Source: Tragulus kanchil
Lineage: Eukaryota; Chordata; Mammalia; Artiodactyla; Tragulidae
Length of the DNA stretch: 64,000 nucleotides
Assembly (NCBI GenBank): GCA_022376925.1
Contig: JAIOJX010000030.1
Location: forward strand, 174,463,298-174,527,297
Direction: 5' to 3'
Made by a program: the position numbers and the translations under genes. Within the stretch, counting starts at the first letter, position 1; each line of letters starts with the position of its first letter. Positions 1 through 10,339 of the stretch are shown in pieces. Under the pieces are notes generated by a model. The model was given only the letters and a program-made list of their open reading frames with translations. It had not been told where the DNA came from and searched no databases.

Positions 1-300
1 CTGAAATGAAAATCTAGAGGGAAGTCAAAAGGTATGAACTTCTGGTTATAAAATAAAGTCAGTCCTGGGGATGTGATATACAGCATGGTGACTATTGTTA
101 ATAATAGTGTATTTAACAGTTGCTAAGAGAACAGATCTTAAAATGTTTCATCACAAGAGAAAACATATTATAGCTGTATCTGGTGATGGGCATTGACTTC
201 TTGAGGCGATTATTTTGCAATATATACAAATATCAAATCATTATGTTGTATACCCAAACCTAATATAATGTTATGTGTCAATTATATCCCAATTTTAAAA
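1..300 (+). mobile_element. L1 LINE 3' UTR remnant
   Basis: The stretch carries the typical L1M 3' UTR word order: 'acagcatggtgactattg' near 81, 'attttgcaatatatacaaat' near 212, and the terminal 'atataatgttatgtgtcaat' followed by 'cccaattttaaaa'. It is the 3' end of an old L1 whose upstream part lies outside the window. No open frame remains. Confidence 0.75.
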
Positions 301-984
301 ATCTAGTAAGAAAACAAACTGAGCATGGAACCACAACTTGGAATGACTGCACTGTGAACTGTTAAACCAAGTTTGTTTGCTTTAGAACAAAGCATTCCCA
401 ATTACATTGTTCTTACAAAATATGAATTATAACATTAGAACACTTTAAGAGGTTTTATACTATTAATAAAGTAAAATAATTTTAGAAATAAAAACAGTGT
501 ACACTTACGCTGTACTCTTACATGAAAGTGAACAAAGAAGGGGACTTTGAATGGATCAAGATGCTGCTATCCATTCAGAGTGGTATTTGTGCTTTCTAAC
601 ATACGTTCAGAAGTTCTGGCAACATCCGTTGCTGGGGTGTGGTGGAGGAGTGGTCACAGAGCATTGCACGGCATTGCCAACACTCACTGCTGGATGAATG
701 CCTCTCCAATATTTTAAGAGAAGGCTTATGAGTAAAATGTTTCTCAGAAGCTATTGGAGGAAATTAAGCTTAGAAACATGCAGCTCCACCTGAAATTAAC
801 ATTATCATACAATTGATCCATGTAGTCCCAGAATCTTTTCCAGGAAATTGAGCTGGCTTAAGATGGCTTGCTTAATAGAGTGCAGCGCAACCTTGGATTT
901 CTCCTTACCATAATGTCCCAAGAAACTCCCACCATTTAAAATAGGTGACCTAAGAAGTGACACCTTCTATTCCCTGTGCTATGT
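301..984. other. unassigned non-coding stretch
   Basis: I see no open frame of note, no SINE or LINE signature and no simple repeat here. The composition is AT-rich (for example around 440-500). It may hold old decayed repeats that eye inspection cannot place. Confidence 0.5.
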
Positions 985-1477
985 GTGTGTATGCTCAGTC
1001 ACTTCACTTGTATCCAACTCTTTGCAACCCTATGGACTGTAATCTACCAAGCTCCTCTGTCCATGGGATTCTTCAGACAAGAATACTGGAATGGGGCTTC
1101 CCTGGTGGTCCAGTGGGTAAAGAGTCTGCCTTGTAGTGCAAGGGACACTGGTTCAATCTCTGGACCAGGAGGATCCCGCATGCTGTGGAGCGCCCGGGCC
1201 AGTGCGTCCAATTATGAGTCAGTGCTCTGGAGTGCATGCATCCAGAGCCGGTGCTCTGCAATGAGAAAGGCAACTGCAGTGGAGGCCCACACGGGCCAGA
1301 GAATAAAAATAAAAAAAAAAAAAGATGGATGAAAAATAAATAGATTAAAAAAAAGAAAAGAATACTGGAGTGAGTTGCCATGCCCTTCTCCACGGGTTTT
1401 TCCTGACCCAGGGATCAAATCTGGGTCTCCTGCATGGCAGGCAGATTCTTTACTGCTGAACCACCAGGGAAGACCCA
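985..1477 (-). mobile_element. Bov-tA-type SINE split by a younger SINE
   Basis: The two halves lie at 985-1094 and 1358-1477. Read on the minus strand they give the tRNA-like head (reverse complement of 'ccaccagggaagaccc' at 1461-1476) followed by the BovB-derived body ('ctctgtccatgggattc' near 1054). A CHR-like SINE sits between the halves and duplicated 'aagaatactggaatg' at its flanks (1079-1093 and 1358-1372, one mismatch). The chance frames at 976-1332 and 1375-1659 are SINE translations. Confidence 0.88.
1095..1357 (+). mobile_element. CHR-like tRNA SINE, nested
   Basis: It begins 'ggcttccctggtggtccagt' (tRNA-derived head) and continues through the family body ('agccggtgctctgcaatgag') to 'cacacgggccagagaataaa' and an A-rich tail. 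It is inserted in an older Bov-tA SINE with a 15-base target-site duplication, so it is the younger of the two. Confidence 0.88.
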
Positions 1478-1494
1478 TTTCCTGTTTCAGGTCA

Positions 1495-1628
1495 TGTGTG
1501 TGTGTTAGTCACTCAGTTGTGTCTGACTCTTTGAGACCCCCATGGACTGTAGCCCATCAGGCTCCTCTGTCCATGGAATTCTCTAGGCAAGAATACTGGG
1601 GTGGGCTGCCATTTCCTATTCCAGATTC
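1495..1628 (-). mobile_element. Bov-tA-type SINE fragment
   Basis: BovB-derived body in reverse orientation: 'gtcactcagttgtgtctgac', then 'ccatggactgtagcccatca' and 'gcaagaatactggggtgg'. The tRNA-like head is absent. Confidence 0.8.
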
Positions 1629-2149
1629 AGGTCACGCTAAATCACAATTCCCTGAATAGGCACCCATCTTTCTTTTGCAGTGACCATTCCAACTACCTAG
1701 ATGGTCTGGACTCAGTTGGCAGGTACACTTTTATTCATCTTTCTATTTACCCAACTCAGTTCCCATACCTCCCTCTCTAGAAATCCTTTACAGTGATTCT
1801 TTTATCCCAGATGTAGTGGTGGATACTCCCAGAACCTTGTGTAACTATCGCAGGCTATGATTTTCTTGATGCACTGAGACTCCTCGCTGACATACCCACC
1901 TTCTGGCTGAAATGTGAACTTGTTAGGGGTACAGACTTGAACCTGAAATCTTGAAGAAGCAGGGTGTTGTTAGATGATCTCTAATTACTAGTACCAAATC
2001 GAATATAACCAGAATCAATGGTTTGCCAATCTCTGCTGGCCACATATGGGAAACCATGTAACAGTAGTGCTTAATCTTCACTCTCATTTAATAGCTAGTT
2101 CTCTCAGATCCATATCTGCATTATGCTCACTGGTTGAGAATTAGGCTTT
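1629..2149. other. unassigned non-coding stretch
   Basis: No coding or repeat signature recognised. There are scattered stops in all frames. Confidence 0.5.
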
Positions 2150-2610
2150 TTTCTTTTTTTATTTTTTAATTTAATTTTACTTTTTACTTTTATAGAGTTT
2201 TGTTTACAAATATGTATGATCCCAGATTAGTCATACGTATATCCCCCCCATCCCACCCCTCCAGGCTGTCGCACAGCACTGCTACAGGGCCCCCTTTTCT
2301 CACAGCGCAATGACAATAGCTATTTTTTTCACATATGATAGTATATGTTTTCATGCTACTTCCTTTACACCTCCCACCCACTGTTCATTCCCCACAATGT
2401 CCATATGTCTACTGTCCACGTCTGTTTTTCCATCGCTTCACTGCGTGTGTTATCATTACCATCCTACTAGATTCCATATATATGTGTTAGTGTATTGTAC
2501 TTGTCCTTCTCTTTTTGACTTACTTTATTTTTTATGGCAGTTTCTAAGGTCCATCCACCTCATTAGGACTGATTCTTCTGCATTTCTTTGGGCTTTTTTC
2601 TTAACAACAA
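2150..2610 (-). mobile_element. L1 LINE fragment, antisense
   Basis: The segment reads as the reverse complement of the L1 ORF2 3' region. It contains 'gttagtgtattgtacttg', 'ctctttttgacttacttt' and 'ggtccatccacctcattagg', which correspond to the L1 segment seen in sense orientation near 35300-35400. The plus-strand frame at 2310-2618 is a by-product. Confidence 0.65.
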
Positions 2611-2761
2611 AGGTATAATTTCCTTCCTCTCTTCTCCTTCCCTGAACCTGTGACTCTTTACACCCATCATGACCTGGACCCACAATGACCTACTTCTGTT
2701 TAGCACTTCACCATGCCTCACAGGCTTCCATCATAACTTCCAGGGAAGCTGAATTGTACAG

Positions 2762-2998
2762 TCTTTCAGAGCACGAATCCTAGAGTTAGCATGCCCAGGT
2801 GGGTACCCAGAAATGCCTTGGTAGCTCTGAAATCTCCCTCTGCCTTTGTTCCCTCCTTGAAAAAGTGAGCAAAGTCTCTACATCATTATGGTACTGTGAG
2901 AATTAGATAGAATAATAAACGTAAAGTTGTTAGAACAGTGTATCGCCTATGGTAAGCATTCAATAGAAGGTTCTCCTCGTTATTGTTATTACCATCAG
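2762..2998 (+). mobile_element. MIR SINE
   Basis: It follows the MIR order: 'cctttgttccctccttga' (3' core), 'gtgagaattagatagaat', 'ttagaacagtgtatcgcc' and 'taagcattcaatagaagg'. It is old and heavily diverged. Confidence 0.65.
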
Positions 2999-3015
2999 TA
3001 TGACATTAGCATGAT

Positions 3016-3037
3016 GACATCATCATCATCATCATGA
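3016..3037. repeat. (CAT)n microsatellite
   Basis: Six to seven CAT units between two 'gacat' words. It is short and imperfect. Confidence 0.8.
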
Positions 3038-3430
3038 CATCAAAGGTTTCTCTAGGGTTCCCCGGATCAAGACTGTTCAGCTTGGGACTCAGCCCTTCCC
3101 TGGGGACTCAGCACTGAAGGAAGATGACAACATGATGCAAGCAAGAAGTGCAGAAAGAAAAATCCTAGAGAGAGAAACAAATGAGGATAGAGAATATATT
3201 GCTTTACCTGGGGAACCGTTTTCAGGAAGGCAATCTTCTCAGCGTCACTGGTGTATTTCCAGGCTGAATTCAATTCTCCTAAGCAAAACTCTCATAAGCA
3301 TCTATTTTTAAGCTGCTTAGTGAAGCACAAAACCACCTAAGACTTAGTCCCTGCTCACAAGAAACTTGCAAAGTTAAAAGAACCAAAACGTATGTTAATC
3401 TTTAAAAATATAATCTTTATATTTTGACCA

Positions 3431-3690
3431 GGCTTCCCTGATGACCAGGCTTCCCTGGCGGGCCAGTGGGTAATGAGTCCACCTTGCAATACAGGCGGCA
3501 GTGGTTTGATCCCTGGCCCAGGAGGATCTCATCTGCCATGGAGTGGCTGGACCAGTGTGTCCAATTACGAGCCAGTACTCTGGAGCGCATGCGCCCAGAG
3601 CCAATGCTCTGCAACAGAAGAGGCCACTGCAATGGGAGGCCCACACAGGCCAAAGAATAAAGATGAACGAAAATAAATAAATAAATAAAA
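3431..3690 (+). mobile_element. CHR-like tRNA SINE (copy 1)
   Basis: Full-length CHR-like SINE from 'aggcttccctggcgggcc' to 'aggccaaagaataaagatg' and an (AAAT)n tail. Its start is doubled: 'ccaggcttccct' occurs at 3429 and again about 17 bases later. The duplicated start is present in both copies of the surrounding 1.1-kb unit. Confidence 0.88.
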
Positions 3691-4019
3691 ACAATGAAAG
3701 AGGTCAAAATTTAAAAAATATATTATACCTATACTTAATAGCTTTGGGAAAAACTAAATAATCACATAGCTATTTAATGATTTTCATTTTCAACTTTTTA
3801 TAGGTATCAACAAAAATAAATATGAACATCTCAAACAAAAATTTGCAAAGGACATATGTGAAAAATTGGAGGAGAAAATACAAGAGGCTAGTAAAAGATG
3901 AGATACATTTTATTTTTAACATTAGCAAAATCTCCTAATGATGCAAACAGTGATAGCATGGTGCTATTATAATATAGTGGGTGATATTTAGTGTGTGATA
4001 ACTCTGTGCCAGATTTACT

Positions 4020-4115
4020 TTGTATATTTTACACTTCTATTTTTCCCAAAATTCTTTAAGGTGGCTATAGCATTTTCCACTTCCAGATGAGGAAACTGAG
4101 GTGGAGAACACAAGA
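4020..4115 (-). mobile_element. MIR fragment, antisense (copy 1)
   Basis: Contains 'ccagatgaggaaactgagg', the reverse of the conserved MIR 3' core, preceded by 'taactctgtgccagattta'. The copy at 5151-5246 is its duplicate. Confidence 0.6.
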
Positions 4116-4561
4116 CACACATTTAACATGATGGTTAATTTTATGTGTCAAATTGACTGGACCATGGTGCCCAGATATGTGGTCAAACATCACTCTGGGT
4201 GTTTCTGGGAGGGTGTTTGGGAAAGAAAGGGAAATTTTAATGTTTAAATAGAGTGGGCTTTGAATTGGTATCAGCACTGAAGGAAGATGACAACATGATG
4301 CAAGCAAGAAGTGCAGAAAGAAAAATCCTAGAGGCATTTAAAATTTTACGGGATTTTCAGGAGGGCTTCTCAGCGTCACTGGTGTATTTCCAGGCTGAAT
4401 TCAATTCTCCTAAGCAAAACTCTCATAAGCATCTATTTTTAAGCTGCTTAGTGAAGCACAAAACCACCTAAGACTTAGTCCCTGCTCACAAGAAACTTGC
4501 AAAGTTAAAAGAACCAAAACGTATGTTAATCTTTAAAAATATAATCTTTATATTTTGACCA

Positions 4562-4821
4562 GGCTTCCCTGATGACCAGGCTTCCCTGGCGGGCCAGTGG
4601 GTAATGAGTCCACCTTGCAATACAGGCGGCAGTGGTTTGATCCCTGGCCCAGGAGGATCTCATCTGCCATGGAGTGGCTGGACCAGTGTGTCCAATTACG
4701 AGCCAGTACTCTGGAGCGCATGCGCCCAGAGCCAATGCTCTGCAACAGAAGAGGCCACTGCAATGGGAGGCCCACACAGGCCAAAGAATAAAGATGAACG
4801 AAAATAAATAAATAAATAAAA
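4562..4821 (+). mobile_element. CHR-like tRNA SINE (copy 2)
   Basis: Identical to 3431-3690 at an offset of 1131, as part of tandem duplication 1. It is not an independent insertion. Confidence 0.88.
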
Positions 4822-5245
4822 ACAATGAAAGAGGTCAAAATTTAAAAAATATATTATACCTATACTTAATAGCTTTGGGAAAAACTAAATAATCACATAG
4901 CTATTTAATGATTTTCATTTTCAACTTTTTATAGGTATCAACAAAAATAAATATGAACATCTCAAACAAAAATTTGCAAAGGACATATGTGAAAAATTGG
5001 AGGAGAAAATACAAGAGGCTAGTAAAAGATGAGATACATTTTATTTTTAACATTAGCAAAATCTCCTAATGATGCAAACAGTGATAGCATGGTGCTATTA
5101 TAATATAGTGGGTGATATTTAGTGTGTGATAACTCTGTGCCAGATTTACTTTGTATATTTTACACTTCTATTTTTCCCAAAATTCTTTAAGGTGGCTATA
5201 GCATTTTCCACTTCCAGATGAGGAAACTGAGGTGGAGAACACAAG

Positions 5246-5690
5246 ACACACATTTAACATGATGGTTAATTTTATGTGTCAAATTGACTGGACCATGGTG
5301 CCCAGATATGTGGTCAAACATCACTCTGGGTGTTTCTGGGAGGGTGTTTGGGATGAGATTAATGTTTAAATAAGTGGGCTTTGAAAAAAACACATTGGTC
5401 TCCCTGATGAGGGTATCAGGTCATTATTTGAAGATGCCACTATGAACAAAGATGCCTTTGGATTCAAATTGCCCCTCTTCTCTGGTTCCTAACCTGCCAA
5501 CTGATTTCACCTTCTCTCCACTACTGCTTGACTCAGTTCCTCAAAATTCATGTCTTTTGTGCTTGCCCTCTTTCAAACACACATGCTCACTCTCATATAA
5601 ATACACACAAGCACACACAATCCTCCTGGTTCTGTTTCTTCACAGAACTCTAACTCATGCACTTACTATACAGCGGAGCTAAGTTTTGAG
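5246..5690. mobile_element. ancient interspersed repeat, family not assigned
   Basis: The segment opens 'catgatggttaattttatgt' and continues 'gtcaaattgactggaccatg', 'gatatgtggtcaaacatcac' and 'tgagattaatgtttaaata'. I recognise this word order as a widespread mammalian repeat but cannot name it securely. It ends near 'actctaactcatgcactt'. Its first part is duplicated at 4115-4250. Confidence 0.5.
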
Positions 5691-5721
5691 CCCAAATTTT
5701 CTGAGTGTTACACCTCAACGC

Positions 5722-5930
5722 TATGGATTGCCTGGTAGCACAGATGGTAAAGAATTTGCCTGCAAAGCAGGAGACCTAGGTTCCATCCCTGGGTCAGGAA
5801 GATCCCATGGAGAAGGTAATGGTAACCCACTCCAGTATTCTTGCCTGAAAACAATCCCTGGACAGAGGAGCCTGGTGGGCTACAGTCCATCGGGTTACAA
5901 AAGAGGTGGACATGACTGAGTGACTAAGCA
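5722..5930 (+). mobile_element. Bov-tA-type SINE
   Basis: tRNA-like head 'gatggtaaagaatttgcctg' and box-B-like 'aggttccatccctgggtc', then the body 'cagaggagcctggtgggcta' and 'gtggacatgactgagtgac'. It is complete apart from the 5' edge. Confidence 0.87.
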
Positions 5931-5944
5931 CATATTAACATATA

Positions 5945-6200
5945 CATTGAATCTATTCATTGATCAGTTGATGGACATTTGGGTATTTTACACTTCTAGG
6001 CTATTATAAATAATACTGCCACGAACATTCATGTATAAGGTCTGTGTGGAGATATGCTTTCTGTCTCTTGAGTTTATGCCTAGGATTAAAATTGCTGAAC
6101 CATTTGATCACTCTATGCTGAACTCTTTGAGGAAGTGCCTAACTGTTTTCCAAAGTGGATGCATCATTTTAACACCACCACCAGCAATGTGTTAGTGCTC
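5945..6200 (-). mobile_element. L1M 3' region, antisense
   Basis: It contains the reversed L1 3' UTR words 'cagttgatggacatttgggt', 'ataatactgccacgaacatt' and 'gttttccaaagtggatgc'. The same family is seen antisense at 24445-25260. Confidence 0.65.
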
Positions 6201-6542
6201 CAATTCCCTTCAGTAAATTTTAAGTATATCTTTTTCAGCAATTTTCCAAGTAGCTGTTCTCAGGCTCATAAAATGCACCATAACTTGTCACTAACTTAAT
6301 TTAGGTAGACATAGAAACTTTACTCTTGTTTTCTATCCCGTGCTCCATGTTTAGGGCTATTATAGTCATATATATCACACTGATACAGGTCACCATCCAA
6401 AATATAAGTATCTATGTAATTTTGAGTATTTTAAAGAGGCAAGCATATGTTTATAAAGTTTGCTATTGTAAATGTACTTCCCATGTCTTTTTTTTTTGAT
6501 TTTTTGTCTGCATTTGAGATAGAGAACAATTATGTGTTTGCC

Positions 6543-6606
6543 ATATATATATATATATATACACACACACATATATATACATATATATGTTGCATGCATA
6601 TATATG
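6543..6606. repeat. (AT)n/(AC)n compound microsatellite
   Basis: Alternating AT, then AC, then AT dinucleotides, ending in 'tgttgcatgcatatatatg'. It abuts the Bov-tA SINE at 6620. Confidence 0.9.
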
Positions 6607-6619
6607 TATATTGTGTGCA

Positions 6620-6836
6620 AACTAAGTCACTCTAGTCATGTCCAATTCTTTGCGACTCCTGGGACTATAGCCCGCCAGGCTCCTCTGGCCATAGGATTCT
6701 CCAGGCAAGAATACTGGAGAGAGACGCCATGCCCTCTTCCAGCGGGTCTTCCTGACCCAGGGATCAAATCCTCATCTCTTACCTCTACATGCATTGGGAA
6801 GTGGGTTCTTTACCACTAGTGCCACCTGGGAAGCCC
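6620..6836 (-). mobile_element. Bov-tA-type SINE
   Basis: Full-length in reverse: body 'ctcctctggccataggattc' and head 'agtgccacctgggaagccct' at the right end. It is flanked on the left by the microsatellite. Confidence 0.86.
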
Positions 6837-6837
6837 T

Positions 6838-6908
6838 ACAGGTTGTCAAAAAACTTAAATTCCAAAACATCTTATGGAACAACCCAAACAATTTTTTTAG
6901 CCAACCTC
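6838..6908. mobile_element. mariner-type MITE remnant
   Basis: A short near-palindromic element with ends 'ggttgtcaaaaaactt' (6841) and 'tttttttagccaacc' (6893-6907). Between them it has 'catcttatggaacaaccc', matching the internally deleted mariner elements common in ruminants. It has no coding capacity. Confidence 0.6.
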
Positions 6909-8232
6909 ATTACACACATACATTTATCACATGCAATTCTCAGCAGTTTCGTGTTGGGTTTGCTAGGCATAGGGTCTACTAGGCTCTTCGCACCATCATT
7001 CCAGAAGTCAAGCTGACTGAGTTTCATAAGGAAGGGAAAGTCATGGCTACCATGAAGCTAACAACACCCTGAAAGAGTCACAGAGCATGAAGGTACACTG
7101 TCCAGAGGAAGGGAGAATACACTCAATGGGAAAGTCACATTGATGACAGCTATTTTATATTGGTGGCATACTCCACTGCTCTCCCTCATCAGCTTGGTGC
7201 ACCAGCAAAAAGAATATCATTGAAATGCAGTTCACAGTCAATCCAGTTCTCTCTCCTGTCTTCGAAATGAAACTGTCTATACCTAACCCAGGATTAAGCC
7301 ACTTTGTTTACAAGCACCTGCCAGAGACTACAGAAAATATAGCTAACAGTTTCAATTACTCATGGAATCTAAGTCCTATAAGCTCTGAGCCTAAAAGTCT
7401 AACAAATCCACTTTGAATCTCACGAGTGAAGAAAAAAATTACATGTAAAAACACACTTTTACTGGAAGTCCTTCAAAGCAACAGCAAAGAACCTATTGAA
7501 GAAATAAAGTGAAAATCTTTTAGAAAAAAAAAAAAGGTAAGCAGGTAACTTAAATGTCAAGCAGAAAATGCAAGGTTAGGCCATTTGGAAGCTTATAATT
7601 TATTTAACATCGAAATTTCAAAATCAATTTTATACTTCACCACAAGTTACAGAAGTTATTACAGCAGAGGGGCAAAATACTGGAAAAGGTTCACTCTCCA
7701 AGGACTGTAATTTAGCTGCTGAATACTTAACTAATGGCAGAAGAATAGCAAGGGATAGCAAAAGCAAAGAATTAGAGTAACAGGGGCATGGCAGACCAAA
7801 AACACAAGATGCTTCAAGAGTTACTGCTGAGAAAGCAGCCCTGGGGAACGGGTGCTGAGAAAGAATTGGTGCCATATAAATGCCTGATGCATAGGCAGTT
7901 CCATGAGAGTCCAGACACACCACCATCCCCTAGCCATCAGTCCTGGAGAAACACAGTGTCAGCACTGTCTCAAGAAGCCAGAAACACAAGACCTCCTCTT
8001 GATTGCAACCCGGAAGGAACACTTGAGGCAGCATCTTGAACGAAGCATTTCTCTGCTTGAATCTGAGCCATGACTGTCATGGCAGGAGTCTGAGATTTGA
8101 GGACAAAGCCCAGAGGGTGATGTGGACCGTTTTCCCCCATAAACTTCCCCCAGCTGTGATTACCAAGAGTTTAGCAGTATTCTTTGTTTTTCAGGGAATA
8201 CAATCAGAAAAACTGAGGTAGCATTTAAAGGC
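6909..8232. other. unassigned non-coding stretch
   Basis: About 1.3 kb with no SINE or LINE that I can place. The frames at 7630-7926 (minus) and 7788-8039 (plus) show no domain, signal peptide or splice-site context, and the first overlaps the second on the opposite strand. An A-run lies near 7520. Confidence 0.45.
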
Positions 8233-8433
8233 AGCCTCCCTGACAGCTCAGCAGTAAAGAATCCACCTGACAATGCCGGAGACATGGGTTTCATCCCTGG
8301 GTTAGGAAGATCCCTTGGAGAAGGAAACAGCAACCTATTCCAGTATGCTTTCCTGAGGGATCCCATGGACAGAGGAGCCTAGTGGGATTGCATGAGGTCA
8401 CAAAAGAGTTGGACACGACTTAGCAACTAAACA
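8233..8433 (+). mobile_element. Bov-tA-type SINE
   Basis: Head 'agcagtaaagaatccacctg', box-B-like 'gtttcatccctgggttagg', body 'catggacagaggagcctagt' and 'gttggacacgacttagcaac'. Confidence 0.87.
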
Positions 8434-8712
8434 CATACCTACATGTGCATGTGCACACATACAGTATTAAAAGGTCTTCGTATCTACCTACCTCTCCATC
8501 TTCATCTTGAAAACCCACCAGGCACCTGACTCTGAAGTCATCAGGTGTTGTGTGCTATGTGGTCTTAGGCCTTCACATTTGGCTGGGTTCCTGGGCCTTG
8601 GAGGCCCTCTCCACCTTCTCTACATCTCACCAACCCATGTTTTCATTAAGGTTCATCTCAGGCAGCTCATCCTCTTGGAGGATGGGGTCCACTTTGTATT
8701 CAGTTAGATCTA

Positions 8713-8968
8713 GCTTCTCTGAAGCTCCAATACTTTGGCCACCTGATGCTAAGAACCTACTCAACTGGAAAAGATCCTGATTCTGGAAAAGATTGAAGGC
8801 AGGAGGAGAAAGGGACGAAAGAGGATGAGATGGTTGGATGGTATTGTCGATCCAATGGACATGAGAATGGGCAAACTCCAGGAGATGGTGAAGGACAGGG
8901 AAGCCTGGTGTGCTGCAGTCCATAGGGTCACAAAGAGTCAGATGTGACTCAGTGTCTGAACAACAGTA
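8713..8968 (+). mobile_element. BovB LINE 3' end
   Basis: Contains 'gctccaatactttggccacc', 'gaggatgagatggttggatg', 'gatggtgaaggacagggaag' and 'ggtcacaaagagtcagatg', the last quarter-kilobase of BovB. It is 5'-truncated. Confidence 0.88.
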
Positions 8969-9059
8969 AGAACCACAAGCTTCTCAGGTCTCACACAGCA
9001 TCTGGGAATTCCTTCTGGAACACAACTATGTTATAATCTTTAGTCTTCTCATCTCGAGA

Positions 9060-9225
9060 GCAGGGTTCTCAGATTTTAGCATCCCCCAGTATCATCCACA
9101 TTGCTGGCTCCTTCCAGAATAATTGAGCATTGCTTGGGCAGGGCCTAAAAATCTGCATTTCTAACAATCTGCATTTCTAACATGCTGATGCAGCTGGCCC
9201 AGGATGGTACTATGAGAAACACTGC
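9060..9225 (+). mobile_element. MER5A-like hAT-Charlie element
   Basis: Starts 'cagggttctcagattttagc' and ends 'atgagaaacactgctctaga', with 'agtatcatccacattgctgg' and 'aaaatctgcatttctaacaa' between them. These are the hallmark words of MER5A/B. A 17-base tandem doubling of 'tctgcatttctaaca' lies at 9151-9181. Confidence 0.78.
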
Positions 9226-9457
9226 TCTAGACAAGCTATGTGTCCTTCAGACCCCCTCCATGGGGTGGCTGGAGTGCCCAGCCCTATATCACCATTTGAC
9301 TGCTCCCTCTGCCCAAACCTTCCACAAATGCCCTCCAAAACATAATGCCCCCCAATTCTGTCTCAGCATCTGCTTCCAGAGACCTCCAACATATAATAAC
9401 TCTCAATAAACACATGTCAAATGAATGAATATGAACTCTGTATCAAGAGTGGCCCCA
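9226..9457 (+). mobile_element. possible L2/MIR-type 3' end
   Basis: The right part ends 'actctcaataaacacatgtc' and 'aaatgaatgaatatg', which resembles the tail of L2 or MIR. The left part has no clear signature, so the call is tentative. Confidence 0.35.
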
Positions 9458-9590
9458 CTGAGACTCTCCTTGGTGGTTCAGTGGTTAAGACATTGCACTT
9501 CCAATGCCAGGGACACAGGTTCAATCCCTGGTCAGGGATTTAAGATACTTCATGCCACATGGTGGAGCCAACAAATAAAAATAAAGATGG
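9458..9590 (+). mobile_element. tRNA-derived SINE (short form)
   Basis: Head 'tccttggtggttcagtggtt', box-B-like 'aggttcaatccctggtcagg', then a short body 'catgccacatggtggagcc' and an A-rich tail. It lacks the CHR-like body. Confidence 0.75.
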
Positions 9591-10104
9591 CACAATAGAG
9601 CCTGCACCCTCACTTCGCCCTCTATCGTGTGAAGAAAGAGTAAGATAAACCAGGAACTGGGCCCTCACCAGACACTGAATCTGCTAGCACCCTGAGTATG
9701 GACGCAGCCTCCAGACTTGTGACAAATAAATTGCTTACAAAAAAAAAAAGAGTATCCCCCACCAACTCCAGTGTAGAATCCCCAGCTTAATCCTCAAGGA
9801 CAGAGGAAGTTACACCTCAGAAGGAGGAATAGCTAAACAGATCTGACGGCTGAAGAGTTAACTAGGCAAAGAGAGCATTTTAGGTCCAGGTCTAGGCCAC
9901 CTGGAAGCTGAAAAGAAGGCCTGGGGTCTGGAACCCAGGAGAGAGAGGCAGTCGGCTGAAGGGGAGGAGGAACCCTGTTCTTTCCTTTTGCCCCATAATG
10001 ATCCTTGATGGCCAGTCAGAAAGAGCTTTGATCCCTGTGAAAACCAGAGCCCAGATTCCTCACAGCAAGAATGCTGGTTCCTCATTCCTCTCGGAAAAGA
10101 AATG
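9591..10104. other. unassigned non-coding stretch
   Basis: Contains an A-run near 9740. The minus-strand frame 9858-10277 gets its N-terminal part from the neighbouring SINE and shows nothing recognisable in its remainder. Confidence 0.45.
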
Positions 10105-10318
10105 CATGTACTGAGCTCAATCATGGCTGACTCTTCGTGACACCATTGACTGTAGTCTATCAGGCCCCTCTGTCCATGGGATTTCTCAGGCAAGAATATT
10201 GGAGTGGGTTGCCATTTCCTTCTCCAGGGGATCTTCCTAACCCAGGGGTCAAACCAAGTCTCTGGCATTTCCTGCACTGGCAGGCAAATTCTTTATCACT
10301 AGTGCCACCTAGGAAGGC
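10105..10318 (-). mobile_element. Bov-tA-type SINE
   Basis: In reverse: 'cccctctgtccatgggattt', 'ttctccaggggatcttcct' and the head 'gtgccacctaggaaggcc'. A short doubling, 'tctctggcatttcctgcact', lies inside. Confidence 0.86.
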
Positions 10319-10339
10319 CAGAAAAAGAAAGACCTTGTG

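Larger units (their letters stand above)
3108..5380. repeat. tandem duplication 1 (period about 1131)
   Basis: Copy 1 is about 3108-4250 and copy 2 about 4271-5380. The offset is 1163 for the first 65 bases (both 'tcagcactgaagg') and 1131 from 3235 onward. Between these points copy 2 (4335-4365) has a short garbled block where copy 1 (3176-3234) has about 30 more bases. The end of copy 1 (4222-4250) is also garbled relative to 5353-5380, where copy 2 keeps the more regular sequence. The interior is essentially identical. Confidence 0.97.

Noticed and set aside
7630..8039. Overlapping opposite-strand frames of 98 and 83 codons as possible exons
   Set aside because: They overlap each other, show no domain or splice context, and have ordinary chance length.
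9458..9540. tRNA gene suggested by A-box and B-box-like words in SINE heads
   Set aside because: These words belong to tRNA-derived SINE heads that continue into SINE bodies. No cloverleaf with an intact anticodon arm can be drawn.
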